The position numbers and the translations under genes are program-made. From Echria macrotheca (taxonomy: Eukaryota; Ascomycota; Sordariomycetes; Sordariales; Schizotheciaceae): DNA of 64,000 bases. Shown piece after piece: positions 20,336-30,369 of this stretch. How positions within the stretch are numbered: position 1 is the stretch's first letter; every line of letters begins with the position of its first letter. The DNA lies in assembly GCA_030411725.1 (NCBI GenBank), contig MU839828.1, positions 372,001-436,000 of the forward strand, given 5' to 3'. A model generated the notes under the pieces. It was not told the origin of the DNA. It was given only the letters and a program-made list of their open reading frames with translations, and searched no databases.

Positions 20336-20911
20336 CTAATTGGCCACCTGGTCCGCGTCGGCTACCTGTTCCGACCCAACTGCCTCCTCTGGACCGGCTG
20401 TCTCCTCTGAACCGGCTGTCTCCTCTGAAACGGCTGTTTCTTCCAAAGCCGCTCCATCCTCGGAGTTGGTCTGCCCGTCCGTCATCTGTTCCTCCGCAAT
20501 GTTGATGCTCACGATGTGCTCATCGTTGTTTCCAGTAGTTGCGTCTCCGAATTCGTTGTAGGGATGGTGATCGCCTTCCACTGCTCTCATCCAATGCGGC
20601 ACTATGTTTTCAATCTCCTCCTGTTTCTCCTCCTGTTGGGCAATTCTCTGGTTGATAAGAGTAAAGGTGTTGGCGAGTGAGCTGTTGGAACTGAGGCCAC
20701 CCAGGTAGGCGTTGAGATCTTCGTCGGTAGTGCCATCGAGAACCGATTGGAAATAGCATAGAGGGCATTCCTCGTCGTTGGGGATTAGATCGCCTCCGTG
20801 CCGGACGTGAACTACCATTAAATCTTCTTGGGGCCAGCATAGCGGGCAGCACTCCGGATTCGGGTGATCTGAGCCCCCGTGTGCAACATGATAGTCAACG
20901 AATCTTGACAT
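20336..20911 (-). CDS. HGG-CxxC small protein, copy 3 (191 aa)
   Basis: Intact ORF from ATG 20911. Knuckle 1 is Y-H-V-A-H-G-G-S-D-H-P-N-P-E-C-C-P-L-C; knuckle 2 is V-H-V-R-H-G-G-D followed by C-P-L-C-Y-F, with 23 residues between the C-x2-C pairs. It is the longest member. A middle helix-like segment (Q-Q-E-E-K-Q-E-E-I-E-N) leads to the block E-F-G-D-A-T-T-G and then an acidic tail of near-perfect 7-residue repeats (E-E-T-A-G-S type, 20367-20445), coded by a ~21-bp tandem repeat. No signal peptide. Function unknown. Confidence 0.7.
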   Translation of the reverse strand: MSRFVDYHVAHGGSDHPNPECCPLCWPQEDLMVVHVRHGGDLIPNDEECPLCYFQSVLDGTTDEDLNAYLGGLSSNSSLANTFTLINQRIAQQEEKQEEIENIVPHWMRAVEGDHHPYNEFGDATTGNNDEHIVSINIAEEQMTDGQTNSEDGAALEETAVSEETAGSEETAGPEEAVGSEQVADADQVAN

Positions 20912-21300
20912 CTTTGATTCAGGATGGAAGGAAGCTCAAGTTAGTTGAAAGTTAGTTGAATGTCAGGCGGTGTGGCCAAGAGAACTCACCTCGTTGACTG
21001 AGATCGTGGCTGTGGAGGGAAAAGGAAGAAAACAACTGGTTCGTGGATTGGAAACAATTTGTGCAGATTATTCCCCACGGTTCGTGGAAAAGAAAGTCGA
21101 AGAGTGGGGCAAATACAATCAAGGTGTGAAGACACGCGACCAGATACAACGCGTCTGATGTTTACCCTAGCCCCGTATGCAAAGATAGCGGCGTGAAACT
21201 TCAATATTCCGCCATATGCCTAGAATCGTGGAGAGGGGTATCTATAATGTGCGCCTCGTCGAGCTCGGTGATGACATCCCAGTCTATGACGGCAAAGGGA

Positions 21301-21380
21301 CTACCAGTGCCCCCGTGCCTTTGCAAGCTGGGACTACTCGATCATTGACCCTTCCGGCCTGAAACTGGATCCTCTCTGCA
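21301..21380. repeat. Segment duplicated at 22092-22170
   Basis: About 80 bp shares the order CTACCAGT(G/T)CC ... TGCAA ... ATCATT(G/A)ACCC ... TCGGCCTG-like ... CTGGATCCT with 22092-22170. It shows that parts of the spacer were duplicated along with the family. Confidence 0.6.
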
Positions 21381-21488
21381 CGGGGCCGAGATTTAGCGTG
21401 AACAACAGTATGTAGTATATAAGGAGTAGGTACCTATCTAAGGTGTAGAAGGAAGGAAGGAAGTCCTTGTTTCCGCACAACACAGTGC

Positions 21489-22116
21489 CTACTTGCTCTC
21501 CATAGATGCTGTGCTCGTTGCGGATGTTCTGCTCGTCGCGGATGTTCTGCTCCTCATGGACATTGTGCTCCTCATCCACGTTGTGCTCGAGACCAACTTC
21601 GCGTAAAAAGCGAAGGATTTTCCAATGGTTCGTGACAACTCGAAGTCAAACAGGCAAATGCAACATTGACTATATTGGGCCTCGTGTCGCCTCCAATAAG
21701 AGGAAGGTGTCTCGGACGAGTTCCAATTGAGGAAACTTCCGTATTTACAGCACGAATTGGCACGTAGCCACAAACCAGCTTCACAAGCTTCACCCGGGTG
21801 GCTTCGCCCACCATAAACGTGCTGCCATCGTCTTGATCGAACACAGATTGCTCCTAACCCTGTAAGCGCAACAGCTCTGATAAGTTCCCCTCCAGACTAG
21901 CAGTGGACTGAGAACGGGTCAATACCTACCGGACCTCGAATGATGACCCGAACATCTACGAAGTGGTAAGTCAAACTGCCAGTCTCCATGCCCCAGTCCT
22001 ATCCCCCGTGGCGCTGATGTATTCTGGACGAGGTTTCGAAGTCACAGCAGAGCAGACAATGCTCGGGGTCGCAGTGATCGAAGCCCCCTGGGCTACCAGT
22101 TCCGCTGCAACTTTTA
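21489..22116 (-). pseudogene. HGG-CxxC family relic, copies 4/5
   Basis: Two broken pieces in order. At 22116-21999 one frame reads G-G-F-D-H-C-D-P-E-H-C-L-L-C-C-D and continues to R-I-H-Q-R-H-G-G before a stop (TAG, 21999-22001); there is no start codon and the expected H-P is H-C. Further on (around 21690-21640), another frame gives R-R-H-E-A-Q-Y-S-Q-C-C-I-C-L-F-D, a second-knuckle remnant, leading into a short tandem coding repeat (H-E-E-Q-N-I-R type, 21500-21585). No splice pair joining them was found, so this is read as one or two decayed copies. Confidence 0.55.
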
Positions 22117-22266
22117 AAGCTTGCACTAATCGCATCATTAACCCTTTCGGCCTGGAGCTGGATCCTATCCCCATCGGGCGCGAGCGTTTCGCTCTCTTTT
22201 TTTTCTTGGTTTTATAAAATCTTTCGTGTACATTTTCTGCCTGTCCTATTTGTAGCTTTGTCTTGC

Positions 22267-22766
22267 TCACATGGCGTCTCCATTACCTAGGTAGGTAGTT
22301 TTGTCGCAGGGCCCGTTAAGTAACGGGTGGCGCTCCAGCTCCGATAGCTCCATGTGGCAGTCGTCGATGACCACCACCATTACTTCCTGGAAGGATATTT
22401 CACCTGCTATGGCGGCAGCAAAGGAGTATAAGGCTTTGTCGAGGATTTGCTCCATTTGTAAATCGATATAACAAATTGTGCATGTTTCTGGCTGCACATT
22501 TTCGCTGCCTCCCTGGAGGATATGGTTATTAACGAGGATTTGATCGGGGGCACAAATTGCGCACTCCACTGGACTGCCCCTCGAACTCTCTAAAGAAAGA
22601 TCGTTAACGAGGAAAAGAGGAATACATGAAGCAATAAAATACTTCCAGTCATTTCCCCCCCCTCAAGGCGGGAGACTTGAATTTCTGCGAATATACTCTG
22701 CGGGGAACACCAAACACAGTGGTCTGGGTCGGGATGTTGCGTGCCTTCATGGGTAGCATGAATCAT
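22267..22766 (-). CDS. HGG-CxxC family copy 6 (148 aa, one intron)
   Basis: Exons 22766-22643 and 22589-22267; the 53-nt intron has donor GTATTT, a GTTAAC branch-like site and acceptor TTTAG. The join reads E-M-T-G-K-S-S. Knuckle 1 is diverged: H-A-T-H-E-G-T-Q-H-P-D-P-D-H-C-V-W-C. Two more C-x2-C pairs follow, C-A-I-C just after the junction and, after H-I-L-Q-G-G-S, C-T-I-C, so this copy has three. The C-terminal half keeps a hydrophobic run (V-M-V-V-V-I-D-D) at the place of the family's GG block. The splice model is mine; without it the gene is split by a stop. Confidence 0.55.
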
Positions 22767-22831
22767 GGTTTCGTTCAATGTACATGTGGAAAAGTGGCTG
22801 GGTATTGCACCAGAAGCTTTTTGCGCTATCC

Positions 22832-23143
22832 CTACTCTCTGAACATGAATTCCAGCCCTTTCTCTATATCTTCTACCGCTCGCGAGGCCTCGTCGATGGC
22901 CGCATGTATATCCGGAGCATAGTCCGGACCATTGTTGAAAATGTCGAGCAGGTCAGCCTCAATTTCTTCAAGTCTGTGATAGAAGAAGCACAGAACACAT
23001 TCGTCAGGATTGCGAGTGATGAATCCCCCATGGCTCTCATGAATTTGAAATAAGGCCTGGATAGGATGACAAAACTGGCAGTGGAACGGGTCCGGGTGGT
23101 CGTAGCCACCGTGGGCAACGTGGTAAGGTTGATGTGATGACAT
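22832..23143 (-). CDS. HGG-CxxC small protein, copy 7 (103 aa)
   Basis: Intact ORF from ATG 23143, the cleanest short member. Knuckle 1 is Y-H-V-A-H-G-G-Y-D-H-P-D-P-F-H-C-Q-F-C; knuckle 2 is I-H-E-S-H-G-G-F followed by C-V-L-C-F-F, with 23 residues between the pairs. Both histidine clusters and all four cysteines are kept. The rest is an acidic helix-like tail (E-E-I-E-A-D-L-L, D-E-A-S-R-A-V-E-D-I-E-K) without the GG block of longer members. Probably a soluble metal-binding protein; function unknown. Confidence 0.7.
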   Translation of the reverse strand: MSSHQPYHVAHGGYDHPDPFHCQFCHPIQALFQIHESHGGFITRNPDECVLCFFYHRLEEIEADLLDIFNNGPDYAPDIHAAIDEASRAVEDIEKGLEFMFRE

Positions 23144-24702
23144 GTCGTCGGGTAGGTTCGCAGTGATTCTGTGATTCTTGCTGCTTGGGTTGATGAGTTA
23201 GCCGGGGTAGGCGTCATGATCGAGATTACTTACCGAAGGAGATCTTGCGTTCGCTGGGGAGAGGGGAAAGAAGAAAGAGAGGGCAGATTCTGTTCTGTGA
23301 TTATTGCACCACCGAGCCGACAGCCTGGTTTGGAAAGGGGGTACTTTGTTACATGGTGGATTTCATCCCATGTTGCAACCAAACAGTGAGTGCTGCCCCA
23401 TACACAGTACGGTCTCGTTGGCGATACCGTGAGCAACTTTTACCAATTGCAAATGGACGAGGTGAGTAAGGGGGACATAGGGGCGCATATCCTGTAGAGG
23501 AAGCTTTGAGGAAAGTATATACAGCTTCTGCTGGTGAGAACTTCTGGTTTTGTCTTTATTGTGTGTAATGCCGTTTCCTTGAAGACGGGTTGTAATATAT
23601 ATAAACTCCTTTGGCAATAGCTGCATCCTCTTCTCCCTGAACCCTTTCTCTGCAGGTATATTGTATCAACACCCAGAAAGAGTGGAGATCGAGAACTCCC
23701 ATGGGGACGGCCGAATGCGGCTTTAATCACTGGCCTTGTCCCTTTGAGATCACTTCGCTTGACAGTGCGCAGAAAAGTTGAAGAATGATCGAGCTGTTCA
23801 GAAGGATCTGGTCCAAATACCTCTCCGCCCTTTTATGCCCTGGAGAAACATCATGCGAGTAAATCCCCCATCACTATTGGTGTCAAGCATGTTGTCATGC
23901 ATCAAAGAATGATCAAAAGTCTAGTGTCATCGAGGTCATCAAAAGTTTGTTGTGGAAAACAACAGTCACGGGCTATGGTTCTGAATGTCCTCGAAATTGG
24001 TCAATCATAGTCAATGCGCGTCATGGTCATGATATGGCTAGTCACAGAACTGGTGTCGCTAATTGCAATGTACTTTTTTTACTAGCATATTCTCTGGTCA
24101 TTGCTGAGGTGAATCTGTCAATGACAGCCACGTTGAGACCCGTCGACGAAGACGTGCGGGCCGTCGGCTGTCAGCGGGTGATGATCCAACCTCTAGATCC
24201 CAAGTCCAGATGACGTGTTTGAGGCTCTGTCGACACCGACCGAGCGAATGAATGGAACGATTGAGCCTAAGCCGCAAGGTCACATTTGACTGCCAAGCTC
24301 CATGCAGCAACCCCGGGCCCATCTCTAAATGGCAGGTCATGATCCACTGATCCTACGGACCAGCTGCCCTGTGGAATACTAGATTGGCCTTGGCAGGTAT
24401 GGCAGACTGGGCAAAAACGGCAAATTTCCGGGGACTGTGGGGTGCGCGTTACCATCGTTGCCACTCGCCCAGCACTAGCGGTCCCGAATATCCGTTCCTC
24501 ATCTTGTTCAAAACCATTGAGAGTTCCGCATTTCCAAGGTTCCATGATTCCTCAAAAACTCTTTCTCTTTCGACTAAAAGCTTCACATCTTCGTCCCTTC
24601 TTGACCAGCGCATAGTTGATGCCTTACGCCACGCTTTTCCCCTTATTCGCTTCGACCAATGAGACCTGACCTCGCCCCACGTAAACAAACAACCCGCCAA
24701 AC
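23144..24702. other. Intergenic, nothing recognised
   Basis: 1.56 kb of A/T-rich sequence between copy 7 and the chitinase-tail-like gene. No family relic, repeat or domain seen. Confidence 0.45.
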
Positions 24703-26456
24703 ATGACAAGACTTGCGTGGTGCCTCGCCTTTTGGCGAGTAGTCCACTGTGCTCGCGATGAATGGATCCGAACCGGCAACTGGACAACCCTCACCTGCGA
24801 TGAGCCTGCGGTCGTCAACTCTGATACCATGGCGCCGGCCGAGCGATGGGGACAGCTCGACTGCGACCACGCGTGGGCTGACGTCCTGGTCATGTGGAAG
24901 AGCTCGTATTACCAGGAAAACTCCATCCGCTTTGGCGACGCCATGTTCGACCAGTTCCACAGCCGACCGAGTCCCGACTGCGAGCGCGTCGAGCGGACGG
25001 GCAGTTGCCAGCAGCCTGTCAAGTGCAACTCGCATCAGGACTCGGGTCCTGCCATTACCGTGATACTCAGCTCTTTGATAGCTGTACACCTGGTAGGTTG
25101 TGGGTGTCCCGCCCGACTTGATCAGCGGCTGACTCTGGCGCGTGCAGATGTTCCATCATTGGTACCGCGGCTTGGTAGATCTCGCGAACACGAACCTTCT
25201 CGACTTGCTCGGAACCGACTTTGGCATCCTTTCCAACACGAGTAGCGACGAAGACAAGGCCAGGATCTCTCCAATTCTTCAGGATATGGTCCCGCTAGGT
25301 GCCATCATCGCGGCCGCTCCATCCTTCAACATTTGTCAGTATTGTGTCTAGCCGACTACAGACATGACGCTAACATTCTACCTGCAGCTGTCGACGAGAC
25401 GGCATACATGCCAGTAGACCCCAAGATTAGACGTCACGTCGTCGATACAGCCATCTCGACTCTAGTACCCATACTCAAAAAACGTATCCAAATCAGAAAA
25501 GAAAACGAGACCGAGTATGTCAACCCTTGCTTTCATCGAATACCACCCAAATACATGCTAACAATCCATTTGCGCATAGAGACCCATGGGGATACAACGC
25601 GCTTCACCAAATAACCAGCTTCGGCCCTCACCCGATGTACGTATACTACGCCTGGTCGAGCCTCCCTGTACAAGCAGCCTTCCACCTCTTCTCCGGTTCT
25701 GAAGATGCCATCGCAAGTTTGACCTCTCTGATTGAGAACGGCACAATGCTCCCGGCGACCGTAGGGGGGAATAACAACAAGCTTGTTGCTGAAACGGAAT
25801 CGTCTGGCAAGGCGCGTCGCGATGCGCTCGCACAAGCAGTGTATGGATTTGGTCTGCCGGCGGCGTGGATCGCCCAGCGCGCTGGGGTTTTCGTGTTCGA
25901 CTCTGGGATCTCGTGTGATGGGTCACTCGATGCGATCGTGCCATCGTTGATGAGCGCTGAGACGGCGGCAGCGACGTCGGCATGTTATAATGGGCGGCAA
26001 TATTTCTTGGTCGGCGCGAAGAAGAGCGGGAAGTTCACGGTACCGCAAGGGCTCGAAAAGTTGGGATCGGACAAGTATGCTGGACTGTCAAGGGAGGATA
26101 TCATTGTTGGGTAGGTAAGTTTCATTACGCCGTGGAGGATTGATACTAACCGAGATAAAAGCTCGATCCGGACATACGAGAACAATGGCAACAAGAACGG
26201 CGCGCCGGCGCTCGACCCCACAGATGAGAAGGTGATTGAGAACATATACGAGTTGGGCGTGACGACGCCGGGATACATCCGCCTCGCGGTCTGTGGCGCA
26301 GACGAGGTGTCGAAGAACAGGGGGAATAATAACGGCTACACCACATATCCATGTGAAAAGGTCCCGGGTTCTGCTGCAGGTCCTAGAATACACGGGCGGC
26401 TTTCATTAACAGCGTTGTGGGGGGCGCTGTTCTTTGTCCTCGTCTGGGTGCGGTAA
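24703..26456 (+). CDS. Secreted protein like the C-terminal region of subgroup-C GH18 chitinases (509 aa)
   Basis: Five exons: 24703-25092, 25148-25334, 25388-25514, 25580-26110 and 26162-26456, with introns of 51-65 nt and frame kept at each. It starts with a signal peptide (about residues 1-16). It then shows the pattern I associate with the non-catalytic tail of large fungal LysM-type GH18 chitinases: R-W-G-Q-L-D-C-D-H-A-W, F-G-D-A-M-F-D-Q-F-H, several spaced cysteines, I-A-V-H-L-M-F-H-H-W-Y, and near the end T-P-G-Y-I-R-L-A-V-C with a final T-Y-P-C. No GH18 catalytic motif (DxxDxDxE) is present, so chitin cleavage is not expected. The end (S-A-A-G, spacer, then a hydrophobic tail L-W-G-A-L-F-F-V-L-V-W) resembles a GPI-anchor signal. 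The last codons lie in a tandem-repeat unit. Confidence 0.6.
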
Positions 26457-26990
26457 AGGGGTGGAATACATCACGTCGACCTTTCCGCACTTTTAAGATG
26501 GAGGAGCACAAAGGTACCGAAGGAGTCGTGATTGTTTGGATACATTGTCCTCGTCTGGATGCGGTCAAGAGGTGGGCTGGGCACATAAAGTCGACCTTTA
26601 CGCGCCATTCAAACACTAGGAGCACGAAGGTACCGAATGGGTCGCAACTGTGTGGATATATATCTTGCACTGAGTGCGGTTAAGAGTTGGATACATCATA
26701 GCAACCTTTGCGCGACATACAAGGACAAGGAGCATTGGGGTACCGAAGGAGTGACGCCGGGTTGCCGCCCGGATTTACATCGGCCGGTTCATTGTTTGGA
26801 AACATTGCTTTGGTCTGGATGCGTGAAAGGGCTGGGAATACATCTTTCGTAACCTTCGCGCTCTCTCGAAATCAAGGAGCACCAAGGTACCGAAGGAGTC
26901 CATCCGAGATCAGGGGTGACAAGGAACCTCATATCGACATTTGCGCGCATTCAAGGTCAAGGAGCATCTAAGTACCGACCGAGTCCCACC
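26434..26990. repeat. Degenerate tandem repeat (~110-bp units) starting in the 3' end of the preceding gene
   Basis: A GGTACCGA(A/C) marker recurs at 26513, 26629, 26739, 26886 and 26972 (as AGTACCGA), and a TTGTCCTCGTCTGG(G/A)TGCGG block occurs at 26434 (inside the last codons and stop of the gene) and again at 26544. Each unit also carries (G/A)TACATC, (C/A)GACCTTT(C/A)CGC or AACCTTTGCGC, and AGGAGCA(C/T). Unit spacing is 86-147 bp. Confidence 0.8.
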
Positions 26991-27190
26991 GGGCAGCTGC
27001 TACGTTTGTCTCGACATCTCTCTTGTTTACATTCAAGGCGGACATAAGCAAACTGGCGCCCGGTTGCCTCGGAAAGGGCTGGCGCACTCGACCCCATTCT
27101 CCCACAAGGTACCCGTCCAAAACCATATAGAAGCAAATATCGTGGTTAAATAATGGAAATAACGATGGTAAAGGGGGTGTCAATAGATGG

Positions 27191-27260
27191 AAGCAACAAG
27201 CAACAAGCAACAAGCAACAAGCAACAAGCACCGAGCACCGAGGAGCAAGGAGCAAGGAGC
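27191..27260. repeat. Microsatellite-like CAACAAG / GGAGCAA runs
   Basis: About five CAACAAG units followed by CACCGAG pairs and GGAGCAA units. Non-coding, just beyond the truncated end of the GH5 gene. Confidence 0.85.
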
Positions 27261-27386
27261 ATTACATTCCAGGTTCACAAACAGGGACTATTCGCAGAAG
27301 GGATCCAATTCAACTACCAACGCAAGCTCATTAAGGTGTAATTTCGGGCTATGAAGCCGTCGTTCCACGCAGCGAGCCACACCATC

Positions 27387-28312
27387 CTAAGAGTGACGAT
27401 ACTGAACAGCCCACGGGTTGACGATATATCTCGGCGGGACAACCCACTTCCCATCCGTTCTCGGCCCAAGCAATATCACAAACCGCAAGGAGTTGTAGCC
27501 GCCCGTAGCCGCCAAAGCGACAACAAATTGATTGTTCAGGTCCGTCAACAGCCCATCATGCTCTGTCGTGGTCGCGGGGGGTTCGCTGAGCGTCTCGAAG
27601 ACCACAAGATCAGAGCTGCATGTAAGCAGGAAGCCGATGTGTCGCCAGGATTGCTGGAACTGTCCCAGAATGGCACTGGTGTCGGTTCCTGGCTTTGTTG
27701 CATTTGTCCAGTCTATCGAGTCTGCAGGCGTGGATGGTAAGTTCCCGAGATGGCGGGGTCTGGAAAGGGGCTGACTGGACGTACCGTGATGCATGCTGAC
27801 AATAGCATACAGGCCTTTTGAAGTCACCGCATCCACTATGTCCGAAAGTCGCTGCAGCCACTTGTCATCAACCTCCCATGAGGGCGAGGCGGTGGTGTAA
27901 TGGTTGGCAAAGTCGACTGGCAGGAATCAGCGATTCTTTTTGGGGACTGGAGGAGGACATGAAGATCCTACCGGCAATCCGGACGCTGTTGAACCCTGCG
28001 GCCTTTTCGCCGTCAAGTTTCGTCGACAGAACCGAGAGATTGCCATCGACATCCGCGTCCATCGCTTTGTCGAGATCCCAAGAGGGCGCCACCGCTTGGG
28101 TGTACGCAAAGGCGGTCAAGTTGCCGGTAAAAGGCTGCGGACAAGTTCTAATGGACGGCACAGCGACTGCGTTGCTCGCTCTAGAAGATGGTTAGGGACA
28201 CAAGCGCGACAAATAATCCCGTACGCCAAGGAAAAGGGGATGTTCAGGGAGCGTACAGCAGAACCGTCGCGAGGAGAAGCCATGGCAGGCGTCCGAGAAG
28301 AAAAGACCACAT
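27387..28312 (-). pseudogene. GH5 glucanase, truncated and probably inactive
   Basis: Four exons: 28312-28257, 28180-27972, 27916-27785 and 27721-27387 (243 aa). Introns are 55-76 nt, and the first has a clear CCTAAC branch site. A strong signal peptide (L-P-W-L-L-L-A-T-V-L-L-A-S-N-A) is created across intron 1. GH5 features follow: G-F-N-S-V-R-I-A, then Y-A-I-V-S-M-H-H-D and L-V-V-F-E-T-L-S-E-P-P. The usual acid/base motif in that place is F-E-T-L-N-E-P, so the asparagine before the catalytic glutamate is serine. The frame ends ~60 residues later (Q-Y-R-H-S, stop), well short of the usual 370-400 aa, so the nucleophile glutamate and the last strands are missing. Downstream sequence is simple repeat. 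Most likely a gene truncated by rearrangement. Confidence 0.7.
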
Positions 28313-28761
28313 TTCAATTCTACAATTCTCCTTGGGTTGACCAGAAAGTGCGTTATCATCCGAGCTTCTTGACCTGAGTTTATATTCTCTCCGTGGGGTC
28401 GCAGACCTGGGGACAGCGTCGCTCACACAAATAGGCTATTTATCACAACACGAGAACCACGAAACGTTACACGAGACTTTCGGCATACTGGACATTATTT
28501 CTCCACCTTTCAGAGGGATGGAAAGGTACGTTGTTATTGCAGCGTCCCATTTCAGCGCAGTGTCGACATCGACCATCTCCCCAGCCAGCGTGGATGACGA
28601 ATCTCTGGTCTCAATCCCACAGCTGGTTCCAAAAACAAGAACTCCCTTCGCCGCTGATACAACACGGAAAGAGAATACATTACATCATTATATTCCTTCG
28701 TTTCTAACCCTGCGACAGCTTCTTTCAACCGGAATACTCAACCCATAACGTCGCAATTCCA
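28313..28761. other. Intergenic, nothing recognised
   Basis: 450 bp between the GH5 relic start and copy 8; only short ORFs. Confidence 0.45.
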
Positions 28762-29188
28762 TCAGTTCCCCCGGCGTCGTTCCTGATGAGGGTGTGCTTG
28801 CCCCAGGGCTTGTGATGGATCAGTCCTTGACTGATCTTCTCCAAGCAGTTCGGACATATTCTCCTCCAGAATCTTAAAGCGGTGGATGAATACATGCATC
28901 TTCATCCACCGCGCGTCTAGCGATTTCCAACTGTGTTGCTGTTCAGAATTGATCTGAAGTACCACAACGGAGAATTTTCGCGATCGGGGAACCAAATTCC
29001 CTACGTACCCAACATGAAAAATGTTACAAGTCGTCCTCCGGCTAGCATAGCAAGCACGATTCTGGCGCTTGTCGTCGACCGAGCAAAGGGTGCATGTCTC
29101 GGGTTCGGGGTGTTCATGGTCCCATCCTCCGCTTGGCCAACGCCAACTTGAACTTCCAGCGCATCCAGAAGTCGATGGCTCCCGACTC
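28762..29188 (-). pseudogene. HGG-CxxC family copy 8 (5' end broken)
   Basis: The open frame carries S-G-G-W-D-H-E-H-P-E-P-E-T-C-T-L-C, a good first knuckle, but has no ATG before it. A plausible ATG (M-T-T-F, 29196-29198) is in another frame that stops just after the knuckle position, so an indel separates start and motif. No second C-x2-C follows. The remainder may hold an intron (GTGCTTGC donor, a TTCAG acceptor near 28956) leading to a helix-like tail. Treated as a damaged copy. Confidence 0.5.
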
Positions 29189-29307
29189 AAATGTCGTCAT
29201 TGGTCGGCAACCCGTGCCCGTATGAATTGACTGGAGGTAGTGTGTCCCTCCACCTTGGAATATACATCTCGTCTGTTCCAGAAAGTCCTAGACCGGAAGG
29301 CAGAAGG

Positions 29308-29373
29308 TCAGCACTCCGGGTCGGGATGCTCGGAGCCTCCGTGGGCGTCCCGGTACTTCTTGTACCTGAACAT
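29308..29373 (-). pseudogene. HGG-CxxC family copy 9 (frameshifted after knuckle 1)
   Basis: ATG at 29373 gives M-F-R-Y-K-K-Y-R-D-A-H-G-G-S-E-H-P-D-P-E-C and then TGA. Reading the next bases one base later gives ACC-TTC-TGC, the rest of a C-x-x-C pair, so a single-base loss inside the first knuckle explains the stop. No second knuckle was found downstream. Confidence 0.6.
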
Positions 29374-29556
29374 GCTGAAGCAAGCAGGCCTTGGACGAAG
29401 TCCGCGGGCTGGGAACCTTTGGCGCTAAAGGGGGAAGGAGGCGACTCCAGTTTTCGGGTGTCTCCAAAACGCCACAATACCGAGATAACCCGGAAAGTCC
29501 CATGTAAAACAGATCCATCTCGAAGAAACAGCTCAGAAACGTGCCCGAATCTTTTC

Positions 29557-29854
29557 TCACAAGGCCTTGATCTCGATTATCTCCGCGCCCTGCTCAATAT
29601 TCTTTCCCATCAGATCCCGGTTCTGCTCGCGCAGGACCAGGATCTCAGCCATGGCCTCCTCCTCGTCCAGCTGGACCATCAGCATGCAAAACATTTGTAT
29701 ATAATACTTGATCTTGAAGTCGTGGCAAAAGGGAAAAAGATTTGCCAAAGTTGAAGACAGGTTGGACCGACCTGTGCCTGTCGCGGTCTCGTTGGACCGT
29801 TGCTGCGCAGAGTACACAGTGTTCGGGCTCTGGGTGGTTTTCGCTACCCGACAT
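29557..29854 (-). pseudogene. HGG-CxxC family copy 10 (interrupted, subfamily B)
   Basis: ATG at 29854 opens M-S-G-S-E-N-H-P-E-P-E-H-C-V-L-C. After about 110 bp a second frame continues with M-L-M-V-Q-L-D-E-E-E-A-M-A-E, which at DNA level matches the stretch directly following C-V-L-C in copy 12 (GCTGATGGTCCAG). Either an intron or an insertion separates the two; no convincing splice pair was found. The tail is a charged helix (L-R-E-Q-N-R-D-L, G-A-E-I-I-E-I) without a second C-x2-C. Confidence 0.5.
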
Positions 29855-30039
29855 AAGCCCTAGATCTGGTAGATCCAGTGAATATACAAGCCTCGTTGCT
29901 TGCAAACGACTTTGAGAAAGCAACTACATTCTCGATGATTTGGATTTGTTATATATAAGGATATAAGGTCTTTGGTAACGTCGACTACCATTGAACGTCA
30001 GCGTCCCCGGCCTCCCTCGGCCTTCTAGTTCACTGAGTT

Positions 30040-30369
30040 CTACTGGCCCCCCTCCTCCTCGTGGCCTTCCTTGTTGTCCTCACCACGGTGATAGCCATTG
30101 CCACCAGCCACCAGAACCAGATCAACTGGTATGGGGTCAATTTGTCCCATGAGATCCGGGCCGACGAGGTCGTAAACGCCCTGGCTATGCCACCACTGCC
30201 GCTAGCAGATGGTGCATGTTGTAGAAGGGTGTCGGTCCCCTCCATGGGCCCAGTGGGCCCGGGCTTCCAGGACATCGAGGGCGACCATCAGGCCGCACGC
30301 CCGGCAATTCTCTGGGTCGGGATGGGTCTCCCCACCATGCCTGACGAATATTCGACGAGGAGGTGGACC
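30040..30369 (-). pseudogene. HGG-CxxC family copy 11 (subfamily B) with in-frame UAG
   Basis: Both knuckles are perfect: V-R-H-G-G-E-T-H-P-D-P-E-N-C-R-A-C and H-W-A-H-G-G-D-R-H-P-S-T-T-C-T-I-C, with 26 residues between the pairs. The next codon is TAG (30202-30204). The frame then stays open for 53 codons to a second TAG at 30040 and keeps the family C-terminal block (Q-I-D-P-I-P-V-D-L-V-L-V-A-G-G). There is no ATG: a TGA stands just upstream (30370-30372), so a 5' exon would be needed or has been lost. Could be a pseudogene or the 3' exon of a readthrough gene. Confidence 0.6.

Noticed and set aside
21999..22001. UAG after the HGG of relic 5 as another readthrough case
   Set aside because: The relic lacks a start, has H-C for H-P, and nothing family-like follows in frame, unlike copies 11 and 12.
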